The translations under genes were made by a program, and so were the position numbers. From NCBI RefSeq assembly GCF_014163735.1, contig NZ_JACJDV010000037.1:1-35131 (forward strand): DNA of 35,131 nt, read 5' to 3'. How positions within the stretch are numbered: the stretch's first letter is position 1; each line of letters begins with the position of its first letter. Below, in pieces: positions 19,030 through 27,119 of the stretch. The notes under the pieces are model-generated. The model saw only the letters and a program-made list of their open reading frames with translations. It made no database searches and was not told the DNA's origin. The DNA is from Shewanella sp. SR44-3. GTDB taxonomy: Bacteria > Pseudomonadota > Gammaproteobacteria > Enterobacterales > Shewanellaceae.

Positions 19030-22000
19030 ATATCACCAAACTTGCCATAAAGCGCCCTGTCACTACTTGCATGTTTTTCCTTGCCATATTGCTCTTTGGC
19101 ATGGCATCGAGCCGAATGCTGCCCTTGGAGATGTTCCCTGGGATTGATATTCCGCAGATCATGGTGCAAGTGCCCTATCGCGGCTCGACACCAGCTGAAG
19201 TTGAGCGTGATATCACTCGCCCTTTAGAGGAGGCGCTCGCCACCATGAGCGGCATCGAGGAAGTGCACTCTAACTCTTCACAAGATGGTGCCGATATTCA
19301 ACTCAATATGAAATGGGGAGAAGATGTTGCCACTAAGAGCTTAGAGGCTCGGGAGAAAATCGACTCGGTAAGGCATTTATTGCCAAAAGATGTGGAGCGG
19401 GTGTTCATTCAGCAATTCTCCACCGCCGATATGCCCGTGCTCACCATACGTATATCCAGTGAGCGAGAGCTGTCTAACGCCTTTGATTTACTGGATAAAC
19501 AGCTAAGAAAACCCCTTGAGCGAGTAGATGGCGTCTCCAAAGTGACCCTTTATGGCGTCGAGCAAAAGCAAATTGAAGTCAGGCTCGATGCCCTTAAACT
19601 CAGCGCCGCAAATGTGGATACCTTAGCACTGGCGCAAAGACTGCAAAATGAAAATTTTGTCATCAGTGCCGGTACTCTTAGGGCCAACACTCAGGTGTAT
19701 CAAGTGTCTCCTAAAGGTGAATTTAAAAATCTTGAAGACATTAGCAGCCTAGTCATCAAGCCTGGGCTTACCTTAGGGGATGTGGCGCAAATAAATTTTG
19801 CACTACCTGAGCGTATCGAAGGGCGGTTATTGGATCAAAAATATGCCGTGGGTTTAGATGTATTTAAAGAGTCTGGCGCCAACTTGGTGGAGGTATCAGA
19901 TAGAGTATTAAAGGTAATCGACAGGGTAAAACAAGATAAACAGTTTAATGGTATCAATTTGTTTATTATGGAAGATCAAGCCTTTGGGGTTAAATCTTCC
20001 TTATCAGATCTGTTATTGTCCGGCCTCATTGGGGCGCTACTTTCATTTGGTGTTTTGTACCTATTTTTACGCAACCTTAAGATGACATTAGTGGTGGTGT
20101 CTTCTGTGCCCATCTCTATCTGCATGACCTTAGCTGCCATGTATTTTCTGGGTTACAGCTTAAATATTTTATCTATGATGGGACTACTTTTGGCCGTCGG
20201 CATGTTGATTGATAATGCCGTGGTAGTCACAGAAAGTGTGCTACAAGAAAAACAAGCCGGCAATATAGATGATAGCGATAGCTGTCAAATCAAGGCCAAT
20301 GAGCGCGCTGTGCTCACCGGCGTTGAAAAAGTGGCCCTTGCTGTTATGGCAGGCACCATGACCACGGCAATCGTGTTTTTACCCAATATTTTTGGGGTCA
20401 AAATTGATATTACTATCTTCCTTGAGCATGTCGCTATTGCCATCTGTATTTCACTGGCCGCCTCTTTATTGCTCGCCAAGACCTTAATTCCTTTGATGCT
20501 GAGCAAGTTTCACTTTGATATCCCCAAGCAAACCAAAGAAAGCCAATTACAGCGCCATTACCAACGCAGCCTTAATTGGACTTTAACTCACCCTAAAATC
20601 TCAGCAGCGATAGCGGTGTTGATCTTAGTCTCAACCGCGCTACCACTGACCTTTATTAAACAAGATCAAAGTGATGGCGAAGGAAATGATCGCCTGTATA
20701 TTAATTATCAAATTGAAGGCCGCCATAACCTAAAAGTCACCGAAGCCACGGTAAAACAGATGGAAGACTATTTATACGCCAATAAAGAAAAATTTTTTAT
20801 TGAATCTGTCTACAGCTATTACAGCCCACAAGATTGCCAATCAACGCTTATTTTAAAGAAAGACATTCCCATCCCTATGGCTGAGCTTAAAAAGACCATC
20901 CGCGAGGGCTTTCCTAAGTTTTCTATCGCCACGCCGCAGTTTGGTTGGGGCGGTGAGCAAAGGGGAATACGGGTTACGTTAACTGGCCGCTCAGCGGCTG
21001 AATTGATTAGCTTAAGTGAACAAGTGGTGCCATTACTGAGCAACATCGAGGGCCTTGAAGATGTGCGCTCTGAAGTCAGCGGTGCCCAGCAAGAGGTGGT
21101 GATCATTATCAAGCGTCAAATGGCGATGCGACTCGACCTTAGGCTCAATGAGATTGCCTCCAATATCGCTATGGCACTCAGAGGCGTTCCGCTACGCTCT
21201 TTCAGGCACGACCCCAGTGGTGAGCTGCGCATTGAGCTTGCCTTTGATAAGAGCTGGCAAAACTCTCTGGAAGTCTTGAAGCAGCTGCCTATTGTTCGCC
21301 AAGGTGAGCGCACTTACACCTTAGACAGCCTAGCCGATATAAGTGTAGTGCCGCGATTTGACACCATACGTCACTACAATCGCCAAACCGCTTTGTCTAT
21401 TGGTGCTAACGCTGAAGAACTCACAACTGAAGAAGCCCAAGAGAAAATCACCCAAGTGATGGACACAGTGAATTTCCCCTATGGCTATGGTTACAGTTTA
21501 CGAGGCGGTTTTGAACGTCAAGATGAAGAACAATCTGTGATGCTAGTGAACATGATTTTAGCCATCGCGATGATTTATATCGTCATGGCCGCGCTTTTTG
21601 AATCATTGCTGTTGCCCACGGCCATTATCACCTCGATTTTGTTCTCCATCACTGGGGTTTTCTGGGCCTTGCTGTTTACAGGCACCCCCATGGGAATGAT
21701 GTCTATGATTGGCATACTCATCTTGATGGGCATAGTCGTCAATAACGGCATAGTCTTGGTGGATCAAATCAACCAAATGACTCCCGCCCTTGATGAGCTT
21801 AGTGACACTATTCATCAAGTCTGTGTCACCCGCTTAAGACCCGTGTTAATGACAGTAGGCACTACGGTTTTAGGTTTGGTGCCACTGGCCATGGGAGATA
21901 CCCAGATAGGGGGCGGCGGCCCGCCATACTCACCTATGGCCATCGCCATTATTGGTGGCTTGAGCTTTTCAACAGTGACCAGCCTGTTTCTGGTGCCTTT

Positions 22001-22124
22001 GTGCTACCAAGCTTTGTACAGAATGCGTCATAAAACGGCAGTTAGACTGGGCATGGCTGACAAATTAGCGCAAAAACTGCTACCTTGGACAGTTGAATCA
22101 GCTCCAGAAAGGAATGACCGATGA
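19026..22124 (+). CDS. RND-family efflux permease, second of a pair
   Basis: Second inner-membrane RND subunit, 1032 residues, clearly different from its upstream partner. N-terminal TKLAIKRPVTTCMFFLAI, first periplasmic domain with GSTPAEVERDITRPLEEAL, TM4 with LLLAVGMLIDNAVVVTESV (again D-N), and C-terminal GIVVNNGIVLVDQINQM and TRLRPVLMTVGTTVLGLVPLA. Two unlike permeases after one adaptor resemble MdtABC, which forms a mixed trimer; whether these assemble the same way is inference. Four-base overlaps on both sides imply tight co-translation with the first permease and with the downstream hydrolase. Confidence 0.95.
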   Translation: MNITKLAIKRPVTTCMFFLAILLFGMASSRMLPLEMFPGIDIPQIMVQVPYRGSTPAEVERDITRPLEEALATMSGIEEVHSNSSQDGADIQLNMKWGEDVATKSLEAREKIDSVRHLLPKDVERVFIQQFSTADMPVLTIRISSERELSNAFDLLDKQLRKPLERVDGVSKVTLYGVEQKQIEVRLDALKLSAANVDTLALAQRLQNENFVISAGTLRANTQVYQVSPKGEFKNLEDISSLVIKPGLTLGDVAQINFALPERIEGRLLDQKYAVGLDVFKESGANLVEVSDRVLKVIDRVKQDKQFNGINLFIMEDQAFGVKSSLSDLLLSGLIGALLSFGVLYLFLRNLKMTLVVVSSVPISICMTLAAMYFLGYSLNILSMMGLLLAVGMLIDNAVVVTESVLQEKQAGNIDDSDSCQIKANERAVLTGVEKVALAVMAGTMTTAIVFLPNIFGVKIDITIFLEHVAIAICISLAASLLLAKTLIPLMLSKFHFDIPKQTKESQLQRHYQRSLNWTLTHPKISAAIAVLILVSTALPLTFIKQDQSDGEGNDRLYINYQIEGRHNLKVTEATVKQMEDYLYANKEKFFIESVYSYYSPQDCQSTLILKKDIPIPMAELKKTIREGFPKFSIATPQFGWGGEQRGIRVTLTGRSAAELISLSEQVVPLLSNIEGLEDVRSEVSGAQQEVVIIIKRQMAMRLDLRLNEIASNIAMALRGVPLRSFRHDPSGELRIELAFDKSWQNSLEVLKQLPIVRQGERTYTLDSLADISVVPRFDTIRHYNRQTALSIGANAEELTTEEAQEKITQVMDTVNFPYGYGYSLRGGFERQDEEQSVMLVNMILAIAMIYIVMAALFESLLLPTAIITSILFSITGVFWALLFTGTPMGMMSMIGILILMGIVVNNGIVLVDQINQMTPALDELSDTIHQVCVTRLRPVLMTVGTTVLGLVPLAMGDTQIGGGGPPYSPMAIAIIGGLSFSTVTSLFLVPLCYQALYRMRHKTAVRLGMADKLAQKLLPWTVESAPERNDR

Positions 22125-22990
22125 AATTACCCTCTTACGCGCTCTTAGGGCTTAGTCTATGCAGTGTTTTGCTGTCTCAATTTGTCCAAGCCCAAGAAGA
22201 CAGGTTTGCACAAGTACAGATAACTCAGACTCAATTAGCCGAGAACGTGTACGTATTTATGGGAGCGGGAGGCAATATTGGCGTCTCATCCGGCGTCGAT
22301 GGATTGCTCATTATCGATGATCAATTTGCGCCTCTAGCAGATAAAATCACTGCTGCATTGAATAGCTTGCAAGCAGGAATGCCAAAGTACGTGATTAATA
22401 CCCATTTTCATGGCGATCACACGGGTGCTAATGAGCATTTTGGTCAGCAAGGCACTATTTTGGCTCACCATAAGGTACTAAGCCGGTTAAGTGAAAATAA
22501 AAGTCTAGCCAAGGCTGCCCTGCCAGTAATAACTTTCGATAAAGGCTTGTCAGTGCACTTTAACAACGACACCTTAGACGTTCGACACTTAGGACCTGGA
22601 CACACGGATGGCGACAGTATTGTTATCTGGAAAAACGCCAATATTATTCATATGGGAGATTTATTCTTTAAAGATAAATACCCTTTTATCGACTTAGATC
22701 ATGGCGGTTCTATTTTAGGTTATCGAGACAATGTCTCCGCCGCACTGGCGTTAATCAATGATAAAACCCAAGTGATCCCAGGTCATGGTGAAATGGCGAC
22801 TAAAAATGATTTATTAAAATTCAAGCACATGCTCGATGACAGCATTAATTGGATGCGAAAAGAAATCAGTCTAGGCAAAAGCTTAGCGCAAATTAAAAAG
22901 CAAGGCGTGCCGAAAAAGTGGAAAACATGGGGCTGGACATTTATCTCTGAGGATAAATGGATCAATACCTTGTACCAAGGTTTGATGTAG
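22121..22990 (+). CDS. Secreted metallo-beta-lactamase-fold hydrolase
   Basis: Periplasmic metal-dependent hydrolase of the MBL superfamily, 289 residues. An N-terminal signal peptide (hydrophobic core LLGLSLCSVLLSQF, likely cut after FVQA) is followed by the MBL fold. The complete binuclear metal site is visible: THFHGDH (H95, H97, D99, H100), H161 in GPGHTDGD, D180 in HMGD and H222 in IPGHGE. Substrate is not evident; this branch includes enzymes of various functions as well as beta-lactamase-like proteins, and I would not call it a resistance enzyme. It overlaps the upstream permease by ATGA, so it is made together with the pump, and is followed by a terminator. Confidence 0.92.
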   Translation: MKLPSYALLGLSLCSVLLSQFVQAQEDRFAQVQITQTQLAENVYVFMGAGGNIGVSSGVDGLLIIDDQFAPLADKITAALNSLQAGMPKYVINTHFHGDHTGANEHFGQQGTILAHHKVLSRLSENKSLAKAALPVITFDKGLSVHFNNDTLDVRHLGPGHTDGDSIVIWKNANIIHMGDLFFKDKYPFIDLDHGGSILGYRDNVSAALALINDKTQVIPGHGEMATKNDLLKFKHMLDDSINWMRKEISLGKSLAQIKKQGVPKKWKTWGWTFISEDKWINTLYQGLM

Positions 22991-23047
22991 GCGTTTATGA
23001 TAAGATCGTGCGCTAACCTTGGATGTCAGCACGAGCCAAACCAGACA

Positions 23048-23077
23048 AAAAAAGCTTGCCTTAGGGCAAGCTTTTTT
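23048..23077. terminator. Bidirectional rho-independent terminator
   Basis: AAAAAAGCTTGCC (23048-23060) pairs perfectly with GGCAAGCTTTTTT (23065-23077) around TTAG. It sits between the convergent hydrolase gene and the kinase-like gene and has A/T runs suitable for ending transcription from both sides. Confidence 0.93.
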
Positions 23078-23114
23078 CATTTCGAATCGCAGTATTAATT
23101 TATATCAAGCGTAT

Positions 23115-23849
23115 CTAGATGCACTCAGGCGTTTGTCTAAAATGCCACAGCACCCAGTAGATAGGTTTTAAATCTTTACCACCAACATCACGAAACGGTC
23201 TTGCAATATAATAAAGCCATTGCCAATTAGCGACAAAAGCCTTGGACTTCTGCCAAATAGCTTCACCGCCATGTCGACGATACTGACTTATGGCCTCAGA
23301 AATCATCTCACTCTGTGGCCCTAAATAGCGATACAAGCTATGAATATAAATGAGTAAATCCCTAATTTGCTGCATAAACAAGCTCTGTTTCGCTTGATTG
23401 GCTTCAAAATCAATAAACTTAACTTCCCCAGCCTGCCAGCTAATGTCTCGCAGTGCTGGGCGCCCGTGGGCTAATGACATGCTATGGAGCTTGGCTAACG
23501 CTTGGCTCGCATCATTTAGAATGACTTGTAGCTGTTCATGGGTGGTTTCACGACTGCCTAACCACTGCTTGAGGGTTTTACCCGCATCGGCGACCACTAA
23601 ATAGTCATCACCGCTATCCATTAATAAAGGGACAGCTGCGCCCTGAGCATTGAGTTGTGCAAGTAATTGGATTTCTTTTTGGATTGAAGCGTGGGGGTTG
23701 GCTTTTAATACCCGCATCGCGCCCTGCAGATGCTCAGTCTGTTTAAGCCAATATCCTTTCCCTTGATATTGGAAAAAACAAATTCGCTCACCCAAGTGCT
23801 GTTCACGCACTCGAGCGACCATTTGTTTAAAATCATCTAGCGGCAACAT
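23115..23849 (-). CDS. Kinase-fold protein, LPS (Kdo/heptose) kinase-like
   Basis: Small protein-kinase-fold enzyme of 244 residues, most like the lipopolysaccharide kinase/BUD32-like group that phosphorylates inner-core sugars. A minimal kinase core can be traced: K36 (YWLKQTE), E59 in the helix C position (SIQKEIQLL), catalytic-loop H128-D135 (HGRPALRD) and metal-binding D147 in FIDFE, where DFG is replaced by DFE. No signal peptide or membrane helix, so cytoplasmic. ATG 23849 is preceded by AAGGAG, partly inside a 5-bp hairpin (23859-23871). Neighbouring lipid A genes support an envelope role, but a 209-base gap separates it from ycaR. A role outside LPS cannot be excluded. Confidence 0.7.
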   Translation of the reverse strand: MLPLDDFKQMVARVREQHLGERICFFQYQGKGYWLKQTEHLQGAMRVLKANPHASIQKEIQLLAQLNAQGAAVPLLMDSGDDYLVVADAGKTLKQWLGSRETTHEQLQVILNDASQALAKLHSMSLAHGRPALRDISWQAGEVKFIDFEANQAKQSLFMQQIRDLLIYIHSLYRYLGPQSEMISEAISQYRRHGGEAIWQKSKAFVANWQWLYYIARPFRDVGGKDLKPIYWVLWHFRQTPECI

Positions 23850-24058
23850 AGTTATACTCCTTCTACGAAGGACATAATTATCTTTTCAAATATTAATAGA
23901 TGCAAGCAAACGATTGTAACTTAATACTTTTTCACGATTAAAGCCAAACGTGGCAACCAAAGAAAAGTCACCTGGTAACAATAAATACACAGATCAAACT
24001 ATTTATTTACAAAAGTTTAAGCCCCTTGCGTGTTTTAATTAACGCTGAAATAAGAGAG

Positions 24059-24229
24059 TTAATCTAAAGGTTGAGCTCGATTTTCAAGCAATACAGGGAT
24101 CCCTTCAGTAATAGGAAAAGCCAGTTTATCGAATTTACAATTTAGCGTTTGCGCCTGCTTATCAAACTCAAGTGTACCTTTACACACAGGACACGCCACT
24201 ATTTCTAATAATTTTCTATCGAATGCCAT
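24059..24229 (-). CDS. ycaR: Trm112-family small protein YcaR
   Basis: 56-residue cytoplasmic protein, starting [18 protein letters not shown] and ending [10 protein letters not shown]. It carries the family CPVC pair, a later single cysteine (LNCKFD) and the signature [11 protein letters not shown]. The E. coli homologue (UPF0434/Trm112-like) is 60 residues and also lies beside lpxK. Trm112 in eukaryotes and archaea activates methyltransferases; the bacterial role is not settled. ATG 24229 lies 12 bases after the lpxK stop, with AAGGAAAC between, so it is the last gene of comEC-msbA-lpxK-ycaR. Confidence 0.93.
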   Translation of the reverse strand: MAFDRKLLEIVACPVCKGTLEFDKQAQTLNCKFDKLAFPITEGIPVLLENRAQPLD

Positions 24230-24241
24230 ATTACAGTTTCC

Positions 24242-25276
24242 TTAAGGTTTTAGCGGCATTAACGGCGCTAAGCGAGCCAATAATGCGTTATCAAAATCTG
24301 GGTTTAGTTTTGCATTTACTGGCAAATACCACCAGTTATCTCTAGCAAAATCACGGCATTTAACCGCATCTTTTTCGGTCATAATAAGCGGGTAATTCCC
24401 AGCGAAACTCATTAGTGTTTGGGCATCAAATGCTTGATGATCATTACAGGCTAAGGTGTGCTTAAGGCTATAGCCTTGGGCTTTAAGGCTATCAAAAAAA
24501 CGCTCAGGATTACCAATGCCAGCCATGGCGACCACGGGCTGCTGTTTATCTAACTCAGGAACACTTAAGCTAACAGCATCGCGCGCCAATGACGTATCAC
24601 AAGCTGTAACCGCAGCTCTGACTTCTAATAATGGCTGAGGTTCAAGCTGCATCAAAACTTCATCACCTTGAACTTGACCGCCATTATTAATCAGCCAATC
24701 TATGCAATTTAAGCGCCATAACCCTTCACGTAATGGTCCCGCTGGTAACAGATTGCCATTACCAAAACGCCGCGCACCATCAATAATAACCAGTTCAATA
24801 TCGCGAGGTAATCGGTAATGCTGCAGACCATCGTCACTGATGATGACATCAATATCATGATGAGCTTGCAATAAACCTATCGCAGCCAGTCTGTCTGGTC
24901 CTACAGCCATTGGCACTTGAGTTCGCGCCACTATCATGGCGGGCTCATCACCAACATCGCCAGCCTTTGCCCTAGCATCAACCAGCTTAACCCCATCTAT
25001 CTTCACTCCGTAACCACGGCTTATGACACCAGGGCGATAACCCTGACGACGCAGTAGTTCAATAAGGTAGATGACCATGGGCGTTTTACCGCTGCCGCCA
25101 ACCGTAATGTTGCCCACTATAATCACAGGCACACCTAAGGCCTCAGACGCCGGTGGGGCGCCTACAAATTTTCGCCGCCTCAGACTCGAAATTAACCAAA
25201 ACAAGGCCGACAACGGCAATAATAGCCAAGCAATGGGATGCGATCCATACCAAATTTTATTTACCCAGCGCTGCAT
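24242..25276 (-). CDS. lpxK: Tetraacyldisaccharide 4'-kinase
   Basis: Phosphorylates the 4' position of the lipid A precursor DS-1-P to give lipid IVA, at the inner face of the cytoplasmic membrane. 344 residues, near the usual 325-340. One N-terminal membrane-associated helix (IAWLLLPLSALFWLI, about 15-30) precedes the P-loop GNITVGGSGKT at residues 55-65; SRGYGVK and DVGDEPAMIV follow, then VIISDDGLQHYRLPRD. The ATG directly abuts the msbA stop (TAA then ATG), indicating translational coupling with the flippase that handles its product downstream. Confidence 0.97.
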   Translation of the reverse strand: MQRWVNKIWYGSHPIAWLLLPLSALFWLISSLRRRKFVGAPPASEALGVPVIIVGNITVGGSGKTPMVIYLIELLRRQGYRPGVISRGYGVKIDGVKLVDARAKAGDVGDEPAMIVARTQVPMAVGPDRLAAIGLLQAHHDIDVIISDDGLQHYRLPRDIELVIIDGARRFGNGNLLPAGPLREGLWRLNCIDWLINNGGQVQGDEVLMQLEPQPLLEVRAAVTACDTSLARDAVSLSVPELDKQQPVVAMAGIGNPERFFDSLKAQGYSLKHTLACNDHQAFDAQTLMSFAGNYPLIMTEKDAVKCRDFARDNWWYLPVNAKLNPDFDNALLARLAPLMPLKP

Positions 25277-27079
25277 TTATTCGCCAAACTGCATTTGATA
25301 CAAACCGGCGTAGGCGCCTTTTTTCTCGATAAGGCTGGCATGAGTGCCCCGTTCGATAATCTTGCCTTGATCTATGACTAAGATTTCATCGGCGCTTTCT
25401 ATGGTTGAAAGCCGGTGAGCTATCACAATTGAAGTGCGGTTATGACGTAAATTATCAAGCCCAAGCTGGATGGCTTTTTCTGACTCAGTATCAAGGGCTG
25501 AAGTCGCTTCATCTAAAATAAGCACAGGTGCGTCACGGAGCATGGCCCTTGCAATAGCGATACGCTGACGCTGGCCGCCAGACAACAACACGCCGTTTTC
25601 ACCCACTTGGGTGTCTAAACCGTCAGGAAGTTGTTCAATAAACTCCATCGCATGGGCAAGGGTTGCCGCCTGAATAATCTGCTCACGGCTCACCTCCCCT
25701 GGATAGGCGTAAGCAATATTATTGGCGATAGAATCATTAAATAAGGTCACTTGCTGAGACACTAACGCCACCTGTGAGCGCAGCGACTTAAGTGAATAAT
25801 CATAAATACTGACATCATCAAGGCGAATATCCCCTTGCTCAAGGCCTGTATAAAAACGGGTAATAAGGCTTGCCATGGTTGACTTACCAGAGCCTGAACG
25901 GCCCACTAATGCCACTGTTTTTCCCGGTTTCACTTCAAAGTCTATGTTGTTTAGTGCAGGTCTTGCTTGCTCTGGGTAGCTAAAGGTCACCTTATCAAAA
26001 CGTAAATGACCTTTTACTCGCTCAACCTGATGCACGCCAGTATCTGACTCTGGCAAGGTATCAAGTAATTCAAATACCGTGGTACAGGCAGCAATACCGC
26101 GCTGAAATTCAGCATTAACTCTGGTTAAGTTTTTAATCGGTTGCAACATGGCGAGCATAGCGCCTAGGATTGCCGCAAAGGTGCCTGCGGTAAGCTCAAG
26201 CTTCATGCTATCTAAGCTTGCAGCATACAGCACAAATGCTAAGGCAAAAGAGCCAATAATCATGATCACCGGCTGACTGACAGATTGTGCCATGGCAAGT
26301 TTCATATTTTGATAGCGGTTTCTATCATTAACTTCAAAAAAACGTTTACTTTCCGTTTCCTGACCGCCAAATGACAACACATTTTTATGGCCTTTAATCA
26401 TTTGTTCCGTGGTGGCGGTCACACCGCCCATAGCCGACTGAATTTGCACTGACACTTTACGAAAACGCTTGCTGACAACACTTATCACCACCCCCATTAA
26501 CGGGCCTATGACTAAGATGCACAGTGACAATTTCCATGAATAGAAAAACATCAGCGCCAACATACCAATCACAGTGATACTGTCACGGACGATAGAAATT
26601 AAGGCACTGCCTGAGGCTCGAGCAATTTGCTCGGTATCAAAGGTCACTCGTGAAATCAAATTGCCGCTATTTTCTCTGTCGATATAGCTCACTGGCAAAC
26701 GCAGGTAATGTTCGAACACTTGTTGACGCATATCCATAATAAGCTGGGCGCTTAAGAATGAAATACAGTAAGTGGAGACAAAGTTTGCCACCCCGCGCAG
26801 GGTAAACATGCCAATCACCACAAAAGGCGCCATCAACATCACATCTTTATTGGCGCTAAAGCCGCCACTTGTGGGCAGTTCAACCCCAGCAACAACCGTG
26901 GGCGTTTGACTAAAACCTTCATCGATAAAAGGTTTGATAAAAGCAATGAAAGCCGCATCAACAAGACCGTAAACAATCAAGCCTAAAATTGACAGTGCTA
27001 GCATGCCTTTCATCGGCATAACATAGGTCATCAGGCGTTTAAATACTGTGCTCATTTCATTTTTTGGGGATGCTGTCAT
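25277..27079 (-). CDS. msbA: Lipid A export ATP-binding/permease protein
   Basis: ABC half-transporter that flips core-lipid A across the inner membrane as a homodimer. I start at ATG 27079 (MTASPKNEMSTVFKRLMTYV), giving 600 residues (E. coli 582). The open frame runs 45 codons further up, into comEC, without family support; an ATG three codons up (MDP) is a minor alternative. The N-terminal half has six membrane helices. The C-terminal ATPase shows Walker A GRSGSGKST, signature LSGGQRQRIAIARAM, Walker B VLILDEATSALD and the switch histidine in VIAHRLSTI. It sits 40 bases after comEC and abuts lpxK. Confidence 0.97.
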   Translation of the reverse strand: MTASPKNEMSTVFKRLMTYVMPMKGMLALSILGLIVYGLVDAAFIAFIKPFIDEGFSQTPTVVAGVELPTSGGFSANKDVMLMAPFVVIGMFTLRGVANFVSTYCISFLSAQLIMDMRQQVFEHYLRLPVSYIDRENSGNLISRVTFDTEQIARASGSALISIVRDSITVIGMLALMFFYSWKLSLCILVIGPLMGVVISVVSKRFRKVSVQIQSAMGGVTATTEQMIKGHKNVLSFGGQETESKRFFEVNDRNRYQNMKLAMAQSVSQPVIMIIGSFALAFVLYAASLDSMKLELTAGTFAAILGAMLAMLQPIKNLTRVNAEFQRGIAACTTVFELLDTLPESDTGVHQVERVKGHLRFDKVTFSYPEQARPALNNIDFEVKPGKTVALVGRSGSGKSTMASLITRFYTGLEQGDIRLDDVSIYDYSLKSLRSQVALVSQQVTLFNDSIANNIAYAYPGEVSREQIIQAATLAHAMEFIEQLPDGLDTQVGENGVLLSGGQRQRIAIARAMLRDAPVLILDEATSALDTESEKAIQLGLDNLRHNRTSIVIAHRLSTIESADEILVIDQGKIIERGTHASLIEKKGAYAGLYQMQFGE

Positions 27080-27119
27080 GGGATCCATTAACACTGAATT
27101 GCAAAATAAGGTGTGCATT

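Noticed and set aside
22121..22990. Calling the MBL-fold gene a carbapenemase
   Set aside because: The metal site is shared by the whole superfamily; nothing seen specifies beta-lactam hydrolysis.
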